The position numbers were made by a program, and so were the translations under genes. This document shows positions 37,128 through 49,585 of a stretch of DNA of 64,000 bases, in pieces. Within the stretch, counting starts at the first letter, position 1; the number at the start of each line of letters is the position of its first letter. Source of the DNA: Channa striata (lineage: Eukaryota > Chordata > Actinopteri > Anabantiformes > Channidae). Below the pieces are notes generated by a model, which saw only the letters and a program-made list of their open reading frames with translations, had not been told where the DNA came from and searched no databases. The stretch is from assembly GCA_033026295.1 (NCBI GenBank), contig CM065187.1, forward strand, positions 16,960,388 through 17,024,387, given 5' to 3'.

Positions 37128-39701
37128 TCTTGCTGTGTCCCAGGATGCCCTTCCTCCATAGGCCTCACACTATACAGCATTCCACAAGGGGGCCCGGGGC
37201 TGTGTGCAAGTAGGGAGTGTCAAGGAGAGAGAAAGACAACAGTTTCAAATAAAACTGATGTGGAGACTGACATGGTGAGCGTGGAAAAGAGGGAGAAAAC
37301 ACAAAGGCTGTGAGATTCTTTCCTCATCTAAATGAACAAGAGGTGTTGTTTCAACACTTGGAATGCCACACTGTAAAAAAAACCCATAGTCAGGTTACAA
37401 CCTCTAAAATACCTCTAGAGTCTTGTAAGAGATACAAGGTAGCATTAGTTATCACTTAATAAACATGTTGAGCAGCCGGAGAAAACCGCTTACAGGTGAT
37501 TCCCACATTTATTTCTTTGAAAAGTCTTTTTATAATAACGCGCTATGAAAAAGAGTCAAACTGCATGCGTTTGATTAAAAACAACTTCTTCACCAAACGT
37601 GTGTTCCCTTTTTAATTTAAACACATTTAGTAATTTGAAAAACCTGGAGTCAGGTTTTGTCCTTATTGCTGCTTCGTTTGTTGCGTGTGTGCTTGTGTGC
37701 ACACACATTCCCCCTCGCTTGGCGCACTTTTCTTTGTATATGCGTGTATACTTGTGTGGGGAGTGTGTTTATGTGTGTATGATTTTCCTTTCCTGAGACC
37801 GTGATGAGTCATTGTTGATGGTATGCGATACAGGGCACGAGTCATAAATCATATTCTCATACGTTATTCTTGTGTTTTCTTCATAGCACAGAGTCTTTTC
37901 TAAGTAACCCCGATGGAGAAAAAAAATGTTGGTGCTGGTGTGTTCAGGCTTGTTGGTTGCTCTTCATGGAATTGAGAATTAAACAGTTAAGTGTTGTGAA
38001 GAAATGCAGGTGTCCATTTAAAAAAAAAAAAACTCAGCTCTTACCAATATTCTATTACATGCTAATTAGATTTTTATCTTATAATCTAGACAAATCACTT
38101 AGTGTGTACTTCAGGTCACCGTGGTTGTAGTTAGATTTTGTTGTAGCAACAATTAAAACCTATTTGCAAATCAAAATGAACTTTTTCCAGGTATGTCTGG
38201 GAATGGTTCTGTTTGTCCACCATGCAAATGTGCTTTGATGTAGCTTTTCTCTTGTATAGGGAATTTGAACTGTGAGATCGTTTGGTTTTAGTCAGTGGGG
38301 GAACAGATTTGTGTGGTTATAGGTTTGTCAGTATGAGAGTTGCTCAATATAAACGTCTGTTTTTTCCATAAATCTGAGATGACTTTGACATTCACCACCC
38401 AATTGCTTTGAAAGGTACAAACATTACCTATTACCTCGGCTATGCGTCTGTGTATATGTGTGTGTGTTTATGGTGGTTTAATTATCAACTCGTGAAATGC
38501 AGATGAATAGTAAACAAAGTTGGAGGCCACAGTGACCTTGCCTTGTCCACATTTCATTACAGATGCCAAAATTAAGTTGGGAGTCACATCAAATTAGATT
38601 GAGTGCCAAATGGGTGAAATTGGCAGCACTGCTGAAAGACAAATTTGTTTAGAGAAACTAACTTATGTCCAAAAGACCAAATGTCCAAGTGCCCTGTCCG
38701 CTAACTAAATGTACATTAGTTTCCCACCTAATCAGTAGTTAACGTGTTTAGTCAGGACAATGGGAAACTCATCTGTTTAACTAAGTTGTGTTTTGATGAC
38801 CCTGTATGTGTGGAAAAACCTTGTATATAAAGTTGTTTGCATTTCTCCTGTTGCTTTATCTGACATGACATATTTGGCTGGCAGCTACTTGCATGCCAAA
38901 TGCATGTTTATGGCTTAAAGGTGATGTGCCAAAGCCACAAAACAGGGTTGGGCAGTTCCTTGAATTTGCTGCTCATTTAATATGTAATGTGGTGGATTTT
39001 TTTTCTTGGAATTCACTCCTAGCTGTGGCCGATCCCTCCCACTTTCAGCCTCTCTCAAGGAAAACAGATTAGAGTATATGAGAGAACACAGGGACAGAGT
39101 GTGTATGTGTCTTACTGTTTAGTTTTGCACCTTTAAACTTTCTTATTTCCTCAGCAGTCCCAAGTGCAAATGAAGAAGTTTTCCACCTTTACTGACATTT
39201 ATTGTGCATTAGCACTCGTATACGGTCCGTCAGTTTATAGGCAAAAATACGGAAAAAGTGGCGAAAACAGCGAGGGATCAAACGAGACAAAGAGAGGTTT
39301 AGCAAAAGCCCTTAGAAATCGTGAAATGTAACCCATTTGGGTTACCTTGGCTTGCTACGTGCTTTTCAGGACGCCTTCCAAGAATTAAGACAATGAACAG
39401 TAAACATGGCATGTTCCTCAGAACAATTCCACATTAGATCTCAGAGATCACGTTTTTTTTTCTCAGAATCGACTGCCCCCACACCACAGTACATTGCAGA
39501 TAAGTGTAGCAGCTAAATTTCATGTTCCCTGTGTATGTACTGTACTTACACTTGACAAGGAGCTCTCACAAACTGACAAATGTGCAGAATCTCTCTCTGT
39601 GTCTCGCTCTCTCACTCTGTCTCAGAGATTTCTGGTAAGTGACATGTTTGGCATAATGCCTAGCAAGATCACATGGCATGAATGTCGTGCCTGTGTTATG
39701 T

Positions 39702-39703
<2 letters not shown>

Positions 39704-39734
<31 letters not shown>

Positions 39735-39754
39735 TGAGTGAGAGAGAGAGAGAC
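39704..39754. repeat. Compound (GT)n(GA)n microsatellite
   Basis: A GT run to about 39728 is followed by interrupted GA units. Confidence 0.95.
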
Positions 39755-40403
39755 TGTGCATGTCTGTGCATTTGGGCCTGAGTAGAAAAAAGAAAAAGGG
39801 AGCATGTGCACATTTGATTGTTCCAAGTATTTTCAGCATGAATAGGAGCACGTAGCCGTAGCAGAGAATTATAGAGGGCTGAGAAGTATGACAAGGATGT
39901 GTTTCATATATAGTCACGAGATAGAAAATTAAATTATGTGCTTAATCACACTTCATAGTTACAAGTGTTTTGCCTCATTCGACGGCACATAATCGTGAAT
40001 GGTATGTACCTTTATAGGGAGCTGTTTCACCTCTTAATCTGAGATGTATCTAAAGGAAATCTGAAAAGCTACAAATATTTTCAAGTTGTTCATACCTGTG
40101 TTACATTCCAAGAATGTGAAATCATTGGAACCATTGTTGAACTCCCTTTGTATATTTAATTTACAGTATGTCAGTGCTCACAATCATAAGGTCACTGGCA
40201 CTCACCTAAATATCGCTTGAGAAACTGTGTGGGCTTAAATCATCTTTTAACTCCCCCTATCTTTGCAAAGGCTTCATTGTAACTGAAGACAGTAGCCTGA
40301 ATAGGTTTCGAACAAATTTCTCAGATGCTCAGTTTCAATGAGGGGACATTAGAGTTACTGTGAAAGTCAAACCTATAATTCGACAGATGACGCACGCAGG
40401 CAT

Positions 40404-40404
<1 letters not shown>

Positions 40405-40433
<29 letters not shown>
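40405..40433. repeat. (CA)14 microsatellite
   Basis: Pure CA run. Confidence 0.95.
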
Positions 40434-40435
<2 letters not shown>

Positions 40436-41053
40436 CCCACAGAATCATGCCGATATATACACACTCGCAGACACAGAGAGGGAGAGAACTGAGGATGGCA
40501 TTTATCCTTACAGCCCACCTCAATTTTCCATGCTCTTTTGCTGTGTGCTGTACATAATTAAATCGCTCAAACTTCGAGCCTCTCTCTCAAGACGCCTGCC
40601 AGTAAACAAAGCTCGCTAATTACTGTATAAGGTAATAAGTGAGAAACGCAAATAGGCTGACCCCTTCTCTGTGGCAATGACCTGCCCTGTATGTGTTCTT
40701 CATGTTCTAACAGCGTGGCAGATCGCTGGTAGGGGCCAGTGGAAAAAGACAGGAATCTCAGCCGGGTAGTTTTCACTACACAGCCACCCCTCCTCCCATT
40801 TTCACAGCTAACATGCGTTAGAAATTCCTGTTAAATCACAGCATTACCAACTTGATGCTTTCATTACAATTGTAGGTGAAATCCTCTGTGACTTGAAATT
40901 TTCTCCTGCCATTTTTTCTTTTTTTGTTTGTTTGTAATACATTTTATGGCTAGAAATAAAATGTGTTTTGTGGCTTTTCCGATGGCAACAGCTTATTCTA
41001 TAATGTCTACCTGATCCATAATGTAATACGACAACTTTTCTTCTAAATATTTA

Positions 41054-41530
41054 AGGAGTAGTTTGACATTTTGGGAATCTTGCGGAGAGTTTTAGGCGGG
41101 GAAAACTGCTGTAGAAAGTGTCGCATCAGAACTAAGGTACAGAAAGTTGCCAGTTAGCTTCAGCTTAGCATAACGACAGGAAACGGGGGAGGCAGCTGGC
41201 CGGGCTTTGTTCCGCCTACCAGAACCTCTAAAGCTCACTAATTAAGGCATTATATCTCATTTGCTTTAAAAACCGGTTCTGTGGGCATCATCGCAATAAC
41301 AAGAATTTAGGAAATCACCTCATAAAACTACAACTCTCAGTATTACAATTTGATTTTAGGGGATTATCCAAAGTAGATATTACATGTTATTGGGAGGTAC
41401 CCCAGGTGGATTTTATTCAGTCTTTTCTTACTTTCTGGAACCTAGCTAGCTGTGCCTTCTTGTTTCCAGTCTTTATGCTAAGCGGCGCAAATCAGCTGCT
41501 GGTAGCAATTTGCGTATTTATAGTGTCAAT
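41054..41530. mobile_element. Teleost foldback-type interspersed repeat
   Basis: Carries the common fish landmarks ggagtagtttgacattttggg, tccgcctaccagaacctct and aaagctcactaattaa. The left half has cttagcataacgacaggaaac and the right half (41461-41483) has gtttccagtctttatgctaag, its approximate reverse complement. The copy is therefore a non-autonomous element with an inner inverted repeat. No open frame. Family name not certain. Confidence 0.6.
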
Positions 41531-44500
41531 GTATTTTTAAACGTGAAATAAATTGTGTAATATCAAGAATGCAAATATGTTTTACAGTGTTTTTTTGTTA
41601 AAATAAAAACATAACTTTTATTGACAAATAGTTTCTTCAGCTATGCCGAAAACAGCATCGGCACATTCCTCCATTTTTCCTTTCCGTCAGCATTATCGGG
41701 CCTTGCTGACTGAGCTGAAACAACCTCAAAAAAAAAAAAAAACAATCGAGATCTATGTTTATTCAGAGAACAGTATTGTAACTATTATGTGCTTGCACAG
41801 GATCATGCAACAAGTATGTAAAGTCACGTAATTGAAGATTACAACTGATCGATTCCTGGAAACACAATAGAAATGTGTGTTGTAAGCTCTTTTCGAGTGT
41901 GTATGTGTGTGTTCATTTTATGGAACTCCCACATCTTTTGGCAATCACCATTTACTCATCCTTAACTGACTGTCCCACGTCGGCACATATGAACATCTCT
42001 GAAATCACCCATGAGATTGTCGTCTATTTCCATGTTGTTTACTTAGTACCGACTTGACACAGGGATAAACAAGCTCTGATCACGTGGGTCGGCTCGGGCC
42101 CTTTCAATGTTTTACCAGTGTGATGAGGTTATCCAAGGTGACATGTTATTTGAGTACATGTATGCAAGCTTAGTGTGGTGCTGACTGGAAGATTCTTGGG
42201 TCACAGTAAAATGTGTGTGTAGGGTTCGGGGGGGGTGTGTACGCCTCAAAATAAATGTGAATGTATTTCTTAGCCCTGGAACAAAATGTTTTTTATGTTA
42301 CAGCTTAACACTGGACAACATTGTGATTTTTAATCATGAGGAATGTTTGCTGCATGTCACAAGACATTCTTTGGATTCACCTACTCGAATGCTGACATAA
42401 AACAGCTTTTCGTTACCCTGTTTATTTTTTTCACGCTAGGGAAGGAGTTAAAGTGTTCGGCTGGCTGTGATTGAGAAATGTACTTGGGACACCGAGTCGA
42501 TGTGGGCACCGCGCTCTCTGTATGTCTTTGTGCGTGCGTGTGTTTGTGGATGCCTGTCTGTAGACACTGGGGCACTGATGCTGAAAGATGTGTCCTCATT
42601 TCTGCTGTGCACTGGGCTCCTCTGGCAGCCATGTTGGGCTACTCTGATGTCACGCATGTGTCACTGTAGAGCATTCAGCTCAGAAATGACAACGAGGGGT
42701 GATCAAAATGGCATGTTTATTCTCTCCATATCTCCCCCCTCTCTCTACTACTGTGTCACTTTCTTCCTGTCACTCACTCTTTTCGCCGATGGGGTTGTCT
42801 GCATTGGAAACTTTAACATTCAATTTGTCATTCATGCACAGAAGTGCCCCCTGATGGGGTTTTCTCGGGAGGAATTAAATGCTGCTTTTCTACTTGAGGG
42901 TGAGATAATCCCATCACACCCTATGTGTGTGGCTTCTAAATTCCTCTTACCCAGCACACAACACCTGTATTGACACTTTCTGCAGCTGTTGCTCACCATT
43001 TTTTTTTTTATTGTAGTAGGATGTAAATCTATTAACATGTTGCATGCTGTCAACAGGTGACTATGTACACAACCTTTCAGTGAGTTTGTTTTGCATATTT
43101 GATAAAAAGCTAAAAACAGCGAAATGGTCCATAAGGTTAGATTAGGACCTAAATATAATTATCAGCATTCGGCACCTGTCAGCAAGGCCTGGAGCTTTTA
43201 GAGGTCTCAAAAGTACACAATCTTGATATTCACAGAAACGCAGTATTTGCTTAAACAATTTCTCAAAAACAAGTCCTGTCATGTGCTCAAATTCTTCTGT
43301 CATGTTGACATACAAGTACATCATGTAAAATAAAAGTCATAAAGAACAACGGCCCCACTAAGAAAGCAGTGCATTTAAAGACTTATGTTCATGACTAAAT
43401 GTACAAAACTAGGATTTGTTCAGGGAAGTTTCAAAGGTGAAAACTACACTGCAAAAAGATGTTTTATCTTAAATCATGAAAATATTTGCTGGTTTCTCTC
43501 TGACAAGATATTGTTCCTACTCAAAGTTTTAATGTCAGAGCATTTCATTAGCTTCTACCTTAACAACTGTAATAAGATTTTATAACTTGTTAATAAATAT
43601 ATTTTATTCATCTTTTTTACAAGAATTACACACATATCATTAACTCATATGTGTGTAACCACTGCTGGTTAATATGTGTTCATAAGTTATGCAACCCTAA
43701 CTGAAAGGGGTTGTGGATTTGTTTAGGTGTTGATGTAAATGTCAGCAATCTCTTATACTGTATTTTGACCTTCAGTATTTGGGACTGTTGCCATAGTTCA
43801 GTGGGGGTTTTCTGCAACTAATAGCTGCATGTTGTATGGTCAAAGTGTATTGGGTTTCACTGTGTCTTCAACCAACCAACCTCTATAATGTTTATTTTAG
43901 TCGGAGATGCTTGTTTTAATTGCAGTTAATAGCAAGTTAATTATAGAAAGTAACACCCCCATATCCACATATTTAATTAAAGTTATTGAGGAGACACTGA
44001 CTGTTTGAAACCGCATTTCAAACAAATACGTTTGTTTCTAGAAACTCCCACTGCATAAATAAAACCGTTTGTGGCTTACGTACCTGGGAACTCCCCACCA
44101 GTCAGTAGAACCAATGAAGCTCCTGAGAAAAATAGTGACAGCATACCCAGCTAGTATTTAACATCTAAATTGTATCTTACCAAGCGAAATCTCTTTATAC
44201 ACAAAGGTCTTATATAAAAACCAAAAACAACCACAAACTATAAAAGGCTGCAAAATTTGATTCATGCTTTTAACGAATTTGTGGAAAATATCACCTACAC
44301 AAGGGTCTAGGTGTGTCCATACATCTGCATGCAGCTCAAAAAAACCGTCTCTATGTGGATGGACTGTTTGACAGAGTTTATCACACTTCCTGCTCTTGCA
44401 ACGCATAGGCAGACTCTAGCATCGTCGATACTCTAACTTTCACTCTTCTTTTTAAATGTTTACCAATAATGCATTACATATATCTATCTATCTATATATA

Positions 44501-45596
44501 TATTGTTCCAAATATAGCAGCCCTTCTTCATTCTGTTACTACAGCTCCCATGAGCACTACCTACACTCATGTCAAGACATGTTTAGAAGTGAAAAAGTCT
44601 TCCAACCTAAACTCCCTTACAGTGTGTCAGGACTATCTCCTATGGCAACACCCTAAACTTAACTGTGGGCCTCATTTAGATTTAGGTCTAAGTTTTACGG
44701 CCAGTAGGTATCAACAAAATGTTTAATTTCATGAAGCCGCATTCAAAAGCCCAGTTTACTGACGTCTAGTGGCCAGAGTGGGTGTTACAAACAGACCCTT
44801 ACGTGACAAACGTTTTTGTACGAGCCAACAATAGCTTTCTCTGTGTTTGTTCTACTTTGCAGGAGTATGTACATCACCACTGACATCATATAACACGTTG
44901 ATAGTTGCCCTTAAATTTAGCTTAACAAATGTTGGTGTTGCTGTTTTCTAATTAGATATGGACGCCAGCAACCACTTAGAGGGCAAGGGCAGTGTTTAGC
45001 AGTGGAGATACACGGTTTTCTTACCACGCTCTGTGGTACCATGCTTTTGTTATTATATCTACCTAATCTGTAGAATTACTTGTCATCAGCTCAATTGTGG
45101 AACACAGAAGTACAATATAGGTGCAGCGTTTCATAATGTGTCGACTTCTGGAGTTGATAATTGCTGGAAAACCGCACACAAGTGAGCCTGCCTTTGCAGT
45201 TATTAAACTATAAGCTACTTAAGTATGAAAGATCATTCTTGGGGGCAGCAGGACATGTCACAGTGCTTGTGTAACTGATGAGGGGTTAACTATTGATTTT
45301 TGTTGAGTGTTGAGGCCTTAGGCTGTTAGTCATGTTTGAGAGACCCTCATTTACTTTTATAGGAGTAGCGAATCTTCCATGTGAACAAGCCTTTAGTGGT
45401 TCTCTGGTTTGGCAGGATTCTCTTATAATCGGGGGAAATAGCGCCCCTATGCCAGCAGGCATTCTTTGAAATTGCACCATAGTGGCTGACTATTCTCTAC
45501 CTGATACAAAACACTGGTTGTTGCTTGCTAGTCACAATGACAACCGGTTTGGATTTGGGTTAAATAAGCACTTCCTTAAGTTTAGTCAAGCCTGGA
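41531..45596 (+). other. nacc2 leader intron, second part
   Basis: No coding exon recognised; the 168-codon + frame at 42467-42973 shows no family resemblance. A perfect 12-bp hairpin lies at 43626-43658. A tatc/ta repeat is near 44477-44503. Confidence 0.45.
43626..43658. repeat. Perfect inverted repeat, 12-bp arms
   Basis: Arms ttacacacatat and atatgtgtgtaa around a 9-nt loop. Confidence 0.85.
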
Positions 45597-45780
45597 TGTC
45601 AAAGTGTCTTTGAGCAAGACACTGAACCCCAACTTAGTTGCTCCGGGTGAGTGTTGGCCAGCTGCATAACAGCATGAATGTGTCTGTGACTGTGAGTGCG
45701 AATGGGTAAGAAGCAGTGTAAAGAGCTTTGGGTCCCATCAGGTGTGGTATATAAGTGGTATATAAGTGCAGACCATTTAC
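45597..45780 (+). mobile_element. Teleost dispersed non-autonomous repeat
   Basis: Has the landmarks tgagcaagacactgaacccc, gttgctccgggtgagtgt, aaagagctttgggt and tataagtgcagaccatttac, characteristic of a very common fish interspersed repeat. Near the right end tggtatataag is duplicated. No open frame. Confidence 0.6.
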
Positions 45781-48700
45781 AACAATAAGTATATGGTTAA
45801 CATTGTATGGCTGAACATTAGTCTCCTGTGGGAAACTTGGCTTCTGTGATCCAACCCTTGTTTATAAGCAGATTTTTTTTGCTTTTTCATGCACCATGCA
45901 CAAAAAGCAGATTTTTTTTTCTTAATACTATTCCACCTACATTTGTCCTATGTTTGTGTCATAATCATTAAGCCCACTTAAGGTGCCAATGTATTTTACA
46001 TATAGTATCACCTTTAAATGTACCCTGTGGAGCATTTGACTATTAGCTGCTGCGGAGCAATATTTTGTTCCTGTGCACCTGGATGAACATACATGGACGT
46101 GGGCGATGCAGTCAACAATCCTGCCGCTGGTTTCACACTTCACACTGCCAACAGAGGCAGTGAAGAAGACTGCAAGCTAGCAAACGTGGATGTAAACAAA
46201 ATGTTAAATCCAGTGTTAGGAGAATTGTTTGAAGGAAATGCACTCAGTGGGCTTATTAGTCCTAAAGTGTTAGTGTAGGGAATAACGCTAAACATAAACC
46301 GGTTTGTTTACAAGAAAACTCGGCAGGGCACCTTGTATTATGCCTGGGAAAGCAGAGCATTTTTAATTATTAATAAATCCAAACCAACAGACAACCATTT
46401 TGATTATTGATTATTGATTGAATTGTAATTGTTCTATACAACAGAACAACATTAAATTACATTCAGTATGTAGATAAAAGCGAAGCAACAATCCAATTCA
46501 CGTATGTTTTTTCCCATGTAGCAAAGGATCACCACTAATATGCTGTCATGTCATGCTGATTAATCCTATTTCCTCCATGTTCTAGTTTCATGCACCGTGT
46601 AAAATCAAATTAGGTTTTGAACAAATGCATAGGGTGTGTCACTGCTGATACGCATACTCTGGCAAACATACAGACCTCCTGTGAAATCTAACCTAATTGT
46701 AGTCTGTGTGTGACAGCCAGTGACACTCAGCAGGCCATCTTATGGCCTCTGTTGTCCCCAGATGAAGGTCACGTCTGAGGGGATATCAATGAAGTTTTAG
46801 GGCCATGTGCTTGTGAATCAAAGTGCAAGCGACTGCACAAATCCACTGTGTTTTAGCATACTTGAGTATCAGATGTCTTGCGGCCAGGAGTGCTGGCACA
46901 GCAGTGGCACACCTATTTTGTTATGCCACTTGCAAGAATAAATTATCAAGGTGCTCTTAAGGCAGGCATCCTCTGCAGCCAATTAGCTCCTTTTCAAACG
47001 GGTCCACTCCCTGCCATGGCACAATCACAGTTTGGAAATGAGGGAGCACATTTGCGATGCCACAAAAGCTTCTCCCCAGAGTAAACAAGTGTCCTTGTCA
47101 AAGCGGAGTCACAAGACAGTAGTACAACACCCCCACTGTGATACCAAGGGCAAACAGCGTTACACCTACTGTAACTTTAGAGACGTTTTAACAGAACAAC
47201 TTACCCTGCTCTGCAATTGATAAAAGTCTATAAAAGAAAATGATGTCCTCACTAGGGCAGGGTACAGGACGACTGTACAAGCCTTTTCTTTTTGCTGGGA
47301 AGTACAGTTAATCTTCAGTTAAATATGTCATGCATACAGTAACGACAAAAATGTCAGTTAGCTCCCCACACAGTGATTTATGATATCACAAAAGCAGGCA
47401 AAGGTGAGAGGAATTCTCCCTGCGCCTACTGAAACTGATACTTTTCTGGCAGATGATCAGTGCTTGGTAGCATGAAATTAGGGCCCTTAGGCTATCGGAA
47501 AATGTACAATTATCTGTTACATTCTGGACACGCACCAGTCACATGGAAGCTGCGTGCCCAGTGCAATGTAAAGGCAATATTAGTTAGAAACCGTCCCAAA
47601 AAAGAAAGGCCTATCACATGCCAGCCGCGGTGCAGTGTACTGTATCCTCCTTGTGTACACACACGAATGCTGCTGCTTTCACACACATTCTACGGCACTC
47701 ACTCCTCTGATGCCCCTGAATCATTTCTCGTGTTACTGCACTCTCTATTCCCTCCTTTTCTTCCCCTGTTGCTTATGTGGCTTCCTTAAAAGTTGGGAAT
47801 TTTTGCTCTTGTGTCAGTGATTGTTCAGAATATCTCGCTCTTGCGTGAGTCTTTGGCCTACGTTTCCTTGCTGCTCTAACGTCACACTTATGTGTTGCTA
47901 TAAACTGGAATGATCTGCAGGCTCAGACGGTTCTGCAATATGAGCTTATTATTGCTGAATTTGTCCTTTTAACACTTCTCGTGTCGTACGTGTTTTCTTC
48001 CCTTTTCCACGGTGGCACAGCAGGATTTTCTTTCCCAGAAACGACAGTCTGGGATGCCTGTGTGTTGATGCTGACATTTTGGAGTCACTCATGTGGAGGT
48101 GGACTCGTTTCTGATTAGAACAAAGTGTCAGTTTGTTGATATCACTTAACTGTGGCCCTGCTCTGAAAAGCTAACACCAGACGCAGTAGTTTGAACTGAA
48201 ATCGCGTCGTGTGCAAAGTCAAACCACGCTGGTCTCATTTTGAATCAAAATATCATAAGTTACAGCCAATCGAGTCTGTTTAGCCTTATAGCTGATTTTT
48301 CTTTCAGCTTTTTCTTCTTTTTGGGCCTCCTTTTTCTCATTGTCTCAGCTTTTACAGTTTCTCTTCTCACTCAGAACTTCTTCTGAGCTTTTCCTTTCTC
48401 TGTCACTCCACCTCATTTCCCTCTCTAACTCTGTTCTCCCCGTGACTGTGCTTTGTCAACTTCTCTCTGGTTGTTTTTCTATTTGCATCCTTCACACATA
48501 CTCCCTCTCTCTTTCCTCTTTTCTTTGCTCGTATATCTTCTCTGTTCCTCTGCCTTAGTGAACCTTTTAATATTTGCCCCTTGTCTGCCTCCGTATGTTC
48601 AATCTCACTGGTCCAAAAGTCATCATATATGTTAAAACGGATGTGAGTTGATATGCTTGCATGTGTGGCTGTTTGCCACTGTCCTTGTCAGTGTAGTTGG

Positions 48701-49404
48701 GTGTGATGTCATAGCCACTGCTACTGTTTGTTTGTTTGTTTGTTTGTTTACCTCCCACAGCCACTTGGAGTCCATTAGCAATGCCTTTGCCTCAGGAGGA
48801 TCACTCACTCACACTCAGGCGCACACACTGTACAAGCACTTCCTCTGTCCTTCCCTCTGTCTGGTTTTCTCTTACGCACATCACCACAACTGCAAGCTAA
48901 ACTGACAGGTAGTCTGCTGTTGCAGGAGTTTTCTGTCACAACTTTACGTTTGATAAAGCCCGGGACCACTGTGAAATGTAGACATTTTTGGAGCTGTTCA
49001 GCTTTCTTCTGGCCCTGTTCTCATCCACGGACCTGGCATGTGCTCATCCCATTTGTCCCTGCTCTAAGTGCAGCTAAAGAGAGCAGTGGGACATTGTTTT
49101 AAAGTTATCCAATATAAAAGCCTAACCTCTCTAATTTAATGGAAATTACCAGTATCCATTAACTAGTAGAGGGGGACAAAGAAAAAGAAGCAGGCAATAA
49201 TAGTTTGGACACTAAACCAATGATAGTAAACTACTGGATCTCATATGAATGCAAGTTGCGAACAGTTGAAAACTAGCTCAAATTAATTTAATTGAATTGG
49301 AATGCAAACTGCATAGCCTAGAATTGTCATTCAGTCCATTTGCTGCGCATCCCCATTTTACATAAAAATGAAAAAAAGGAAAAAAGCATAAAACACAACC
49401 CTGA
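45781..49404 (+). other. nacc2 leader intron, third part
   Basis: No coding exon recognised. A block at about 46840-47090 is GC-balanced and could be conserved. A (GTTT)n run lies at about 48725-48751. Confidence 0.45.
48725..48751. repeat. (GTTT)n tetranucleotide repeat
   Basis: About six uninterrupted units. Confidence 0.93.
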
Positions 49405-49585
49405 TACAGTTCAGTTAAAAGTTTGCAACCCCTTATTTGGAAATGGCCAAAAGGTGTAAAACAAAGATTTTTTTCATCAAGATATTTATCGCACCTTCAG
49501 ATATTATGAATGCTCCTTACTTTAAGCTTAATAGTTATGTTTTAATTTAGTTAGTTATCAAGGGGAATGCAAACTTTTGGAGTGG
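49405..49585. mobile_element. Tc1/mariner-like MITE
   Basis: The left terminus has ttaaaagtttgcaacccc and the right has ggggaatgcaaacttttgg, which are imperfect inverted repeats. The left end follows TA, the target dinucleotide of Tc1/mariner elements. The span is about 180 bp with no open frame, so it is a non-autonomous deletion derivative. The exact ends are uncertain. Confidence 0.55.

Larger units (their letters stand above)
35270..41053 (+). other. nacc2 leader intron, first part
   Basis: No coding exon recognised. Contains a C16 run (36264-36279) and microsatellites at 37106-37127, 39704-39754 and 40405-40433. Blocks at about 38510-38680 and 40540-40790 (ataattaaatcg, ctaattactg, gtaataag) look like candidate conserved elements by composition only. 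Confidence 0.45.

Noticed and set aside
42467..42973. 168-codon + frame, long for the spacer
   Set aside because: Contains translated GT-type repeat (VCGCLSV-like) and no domain; probably chance.
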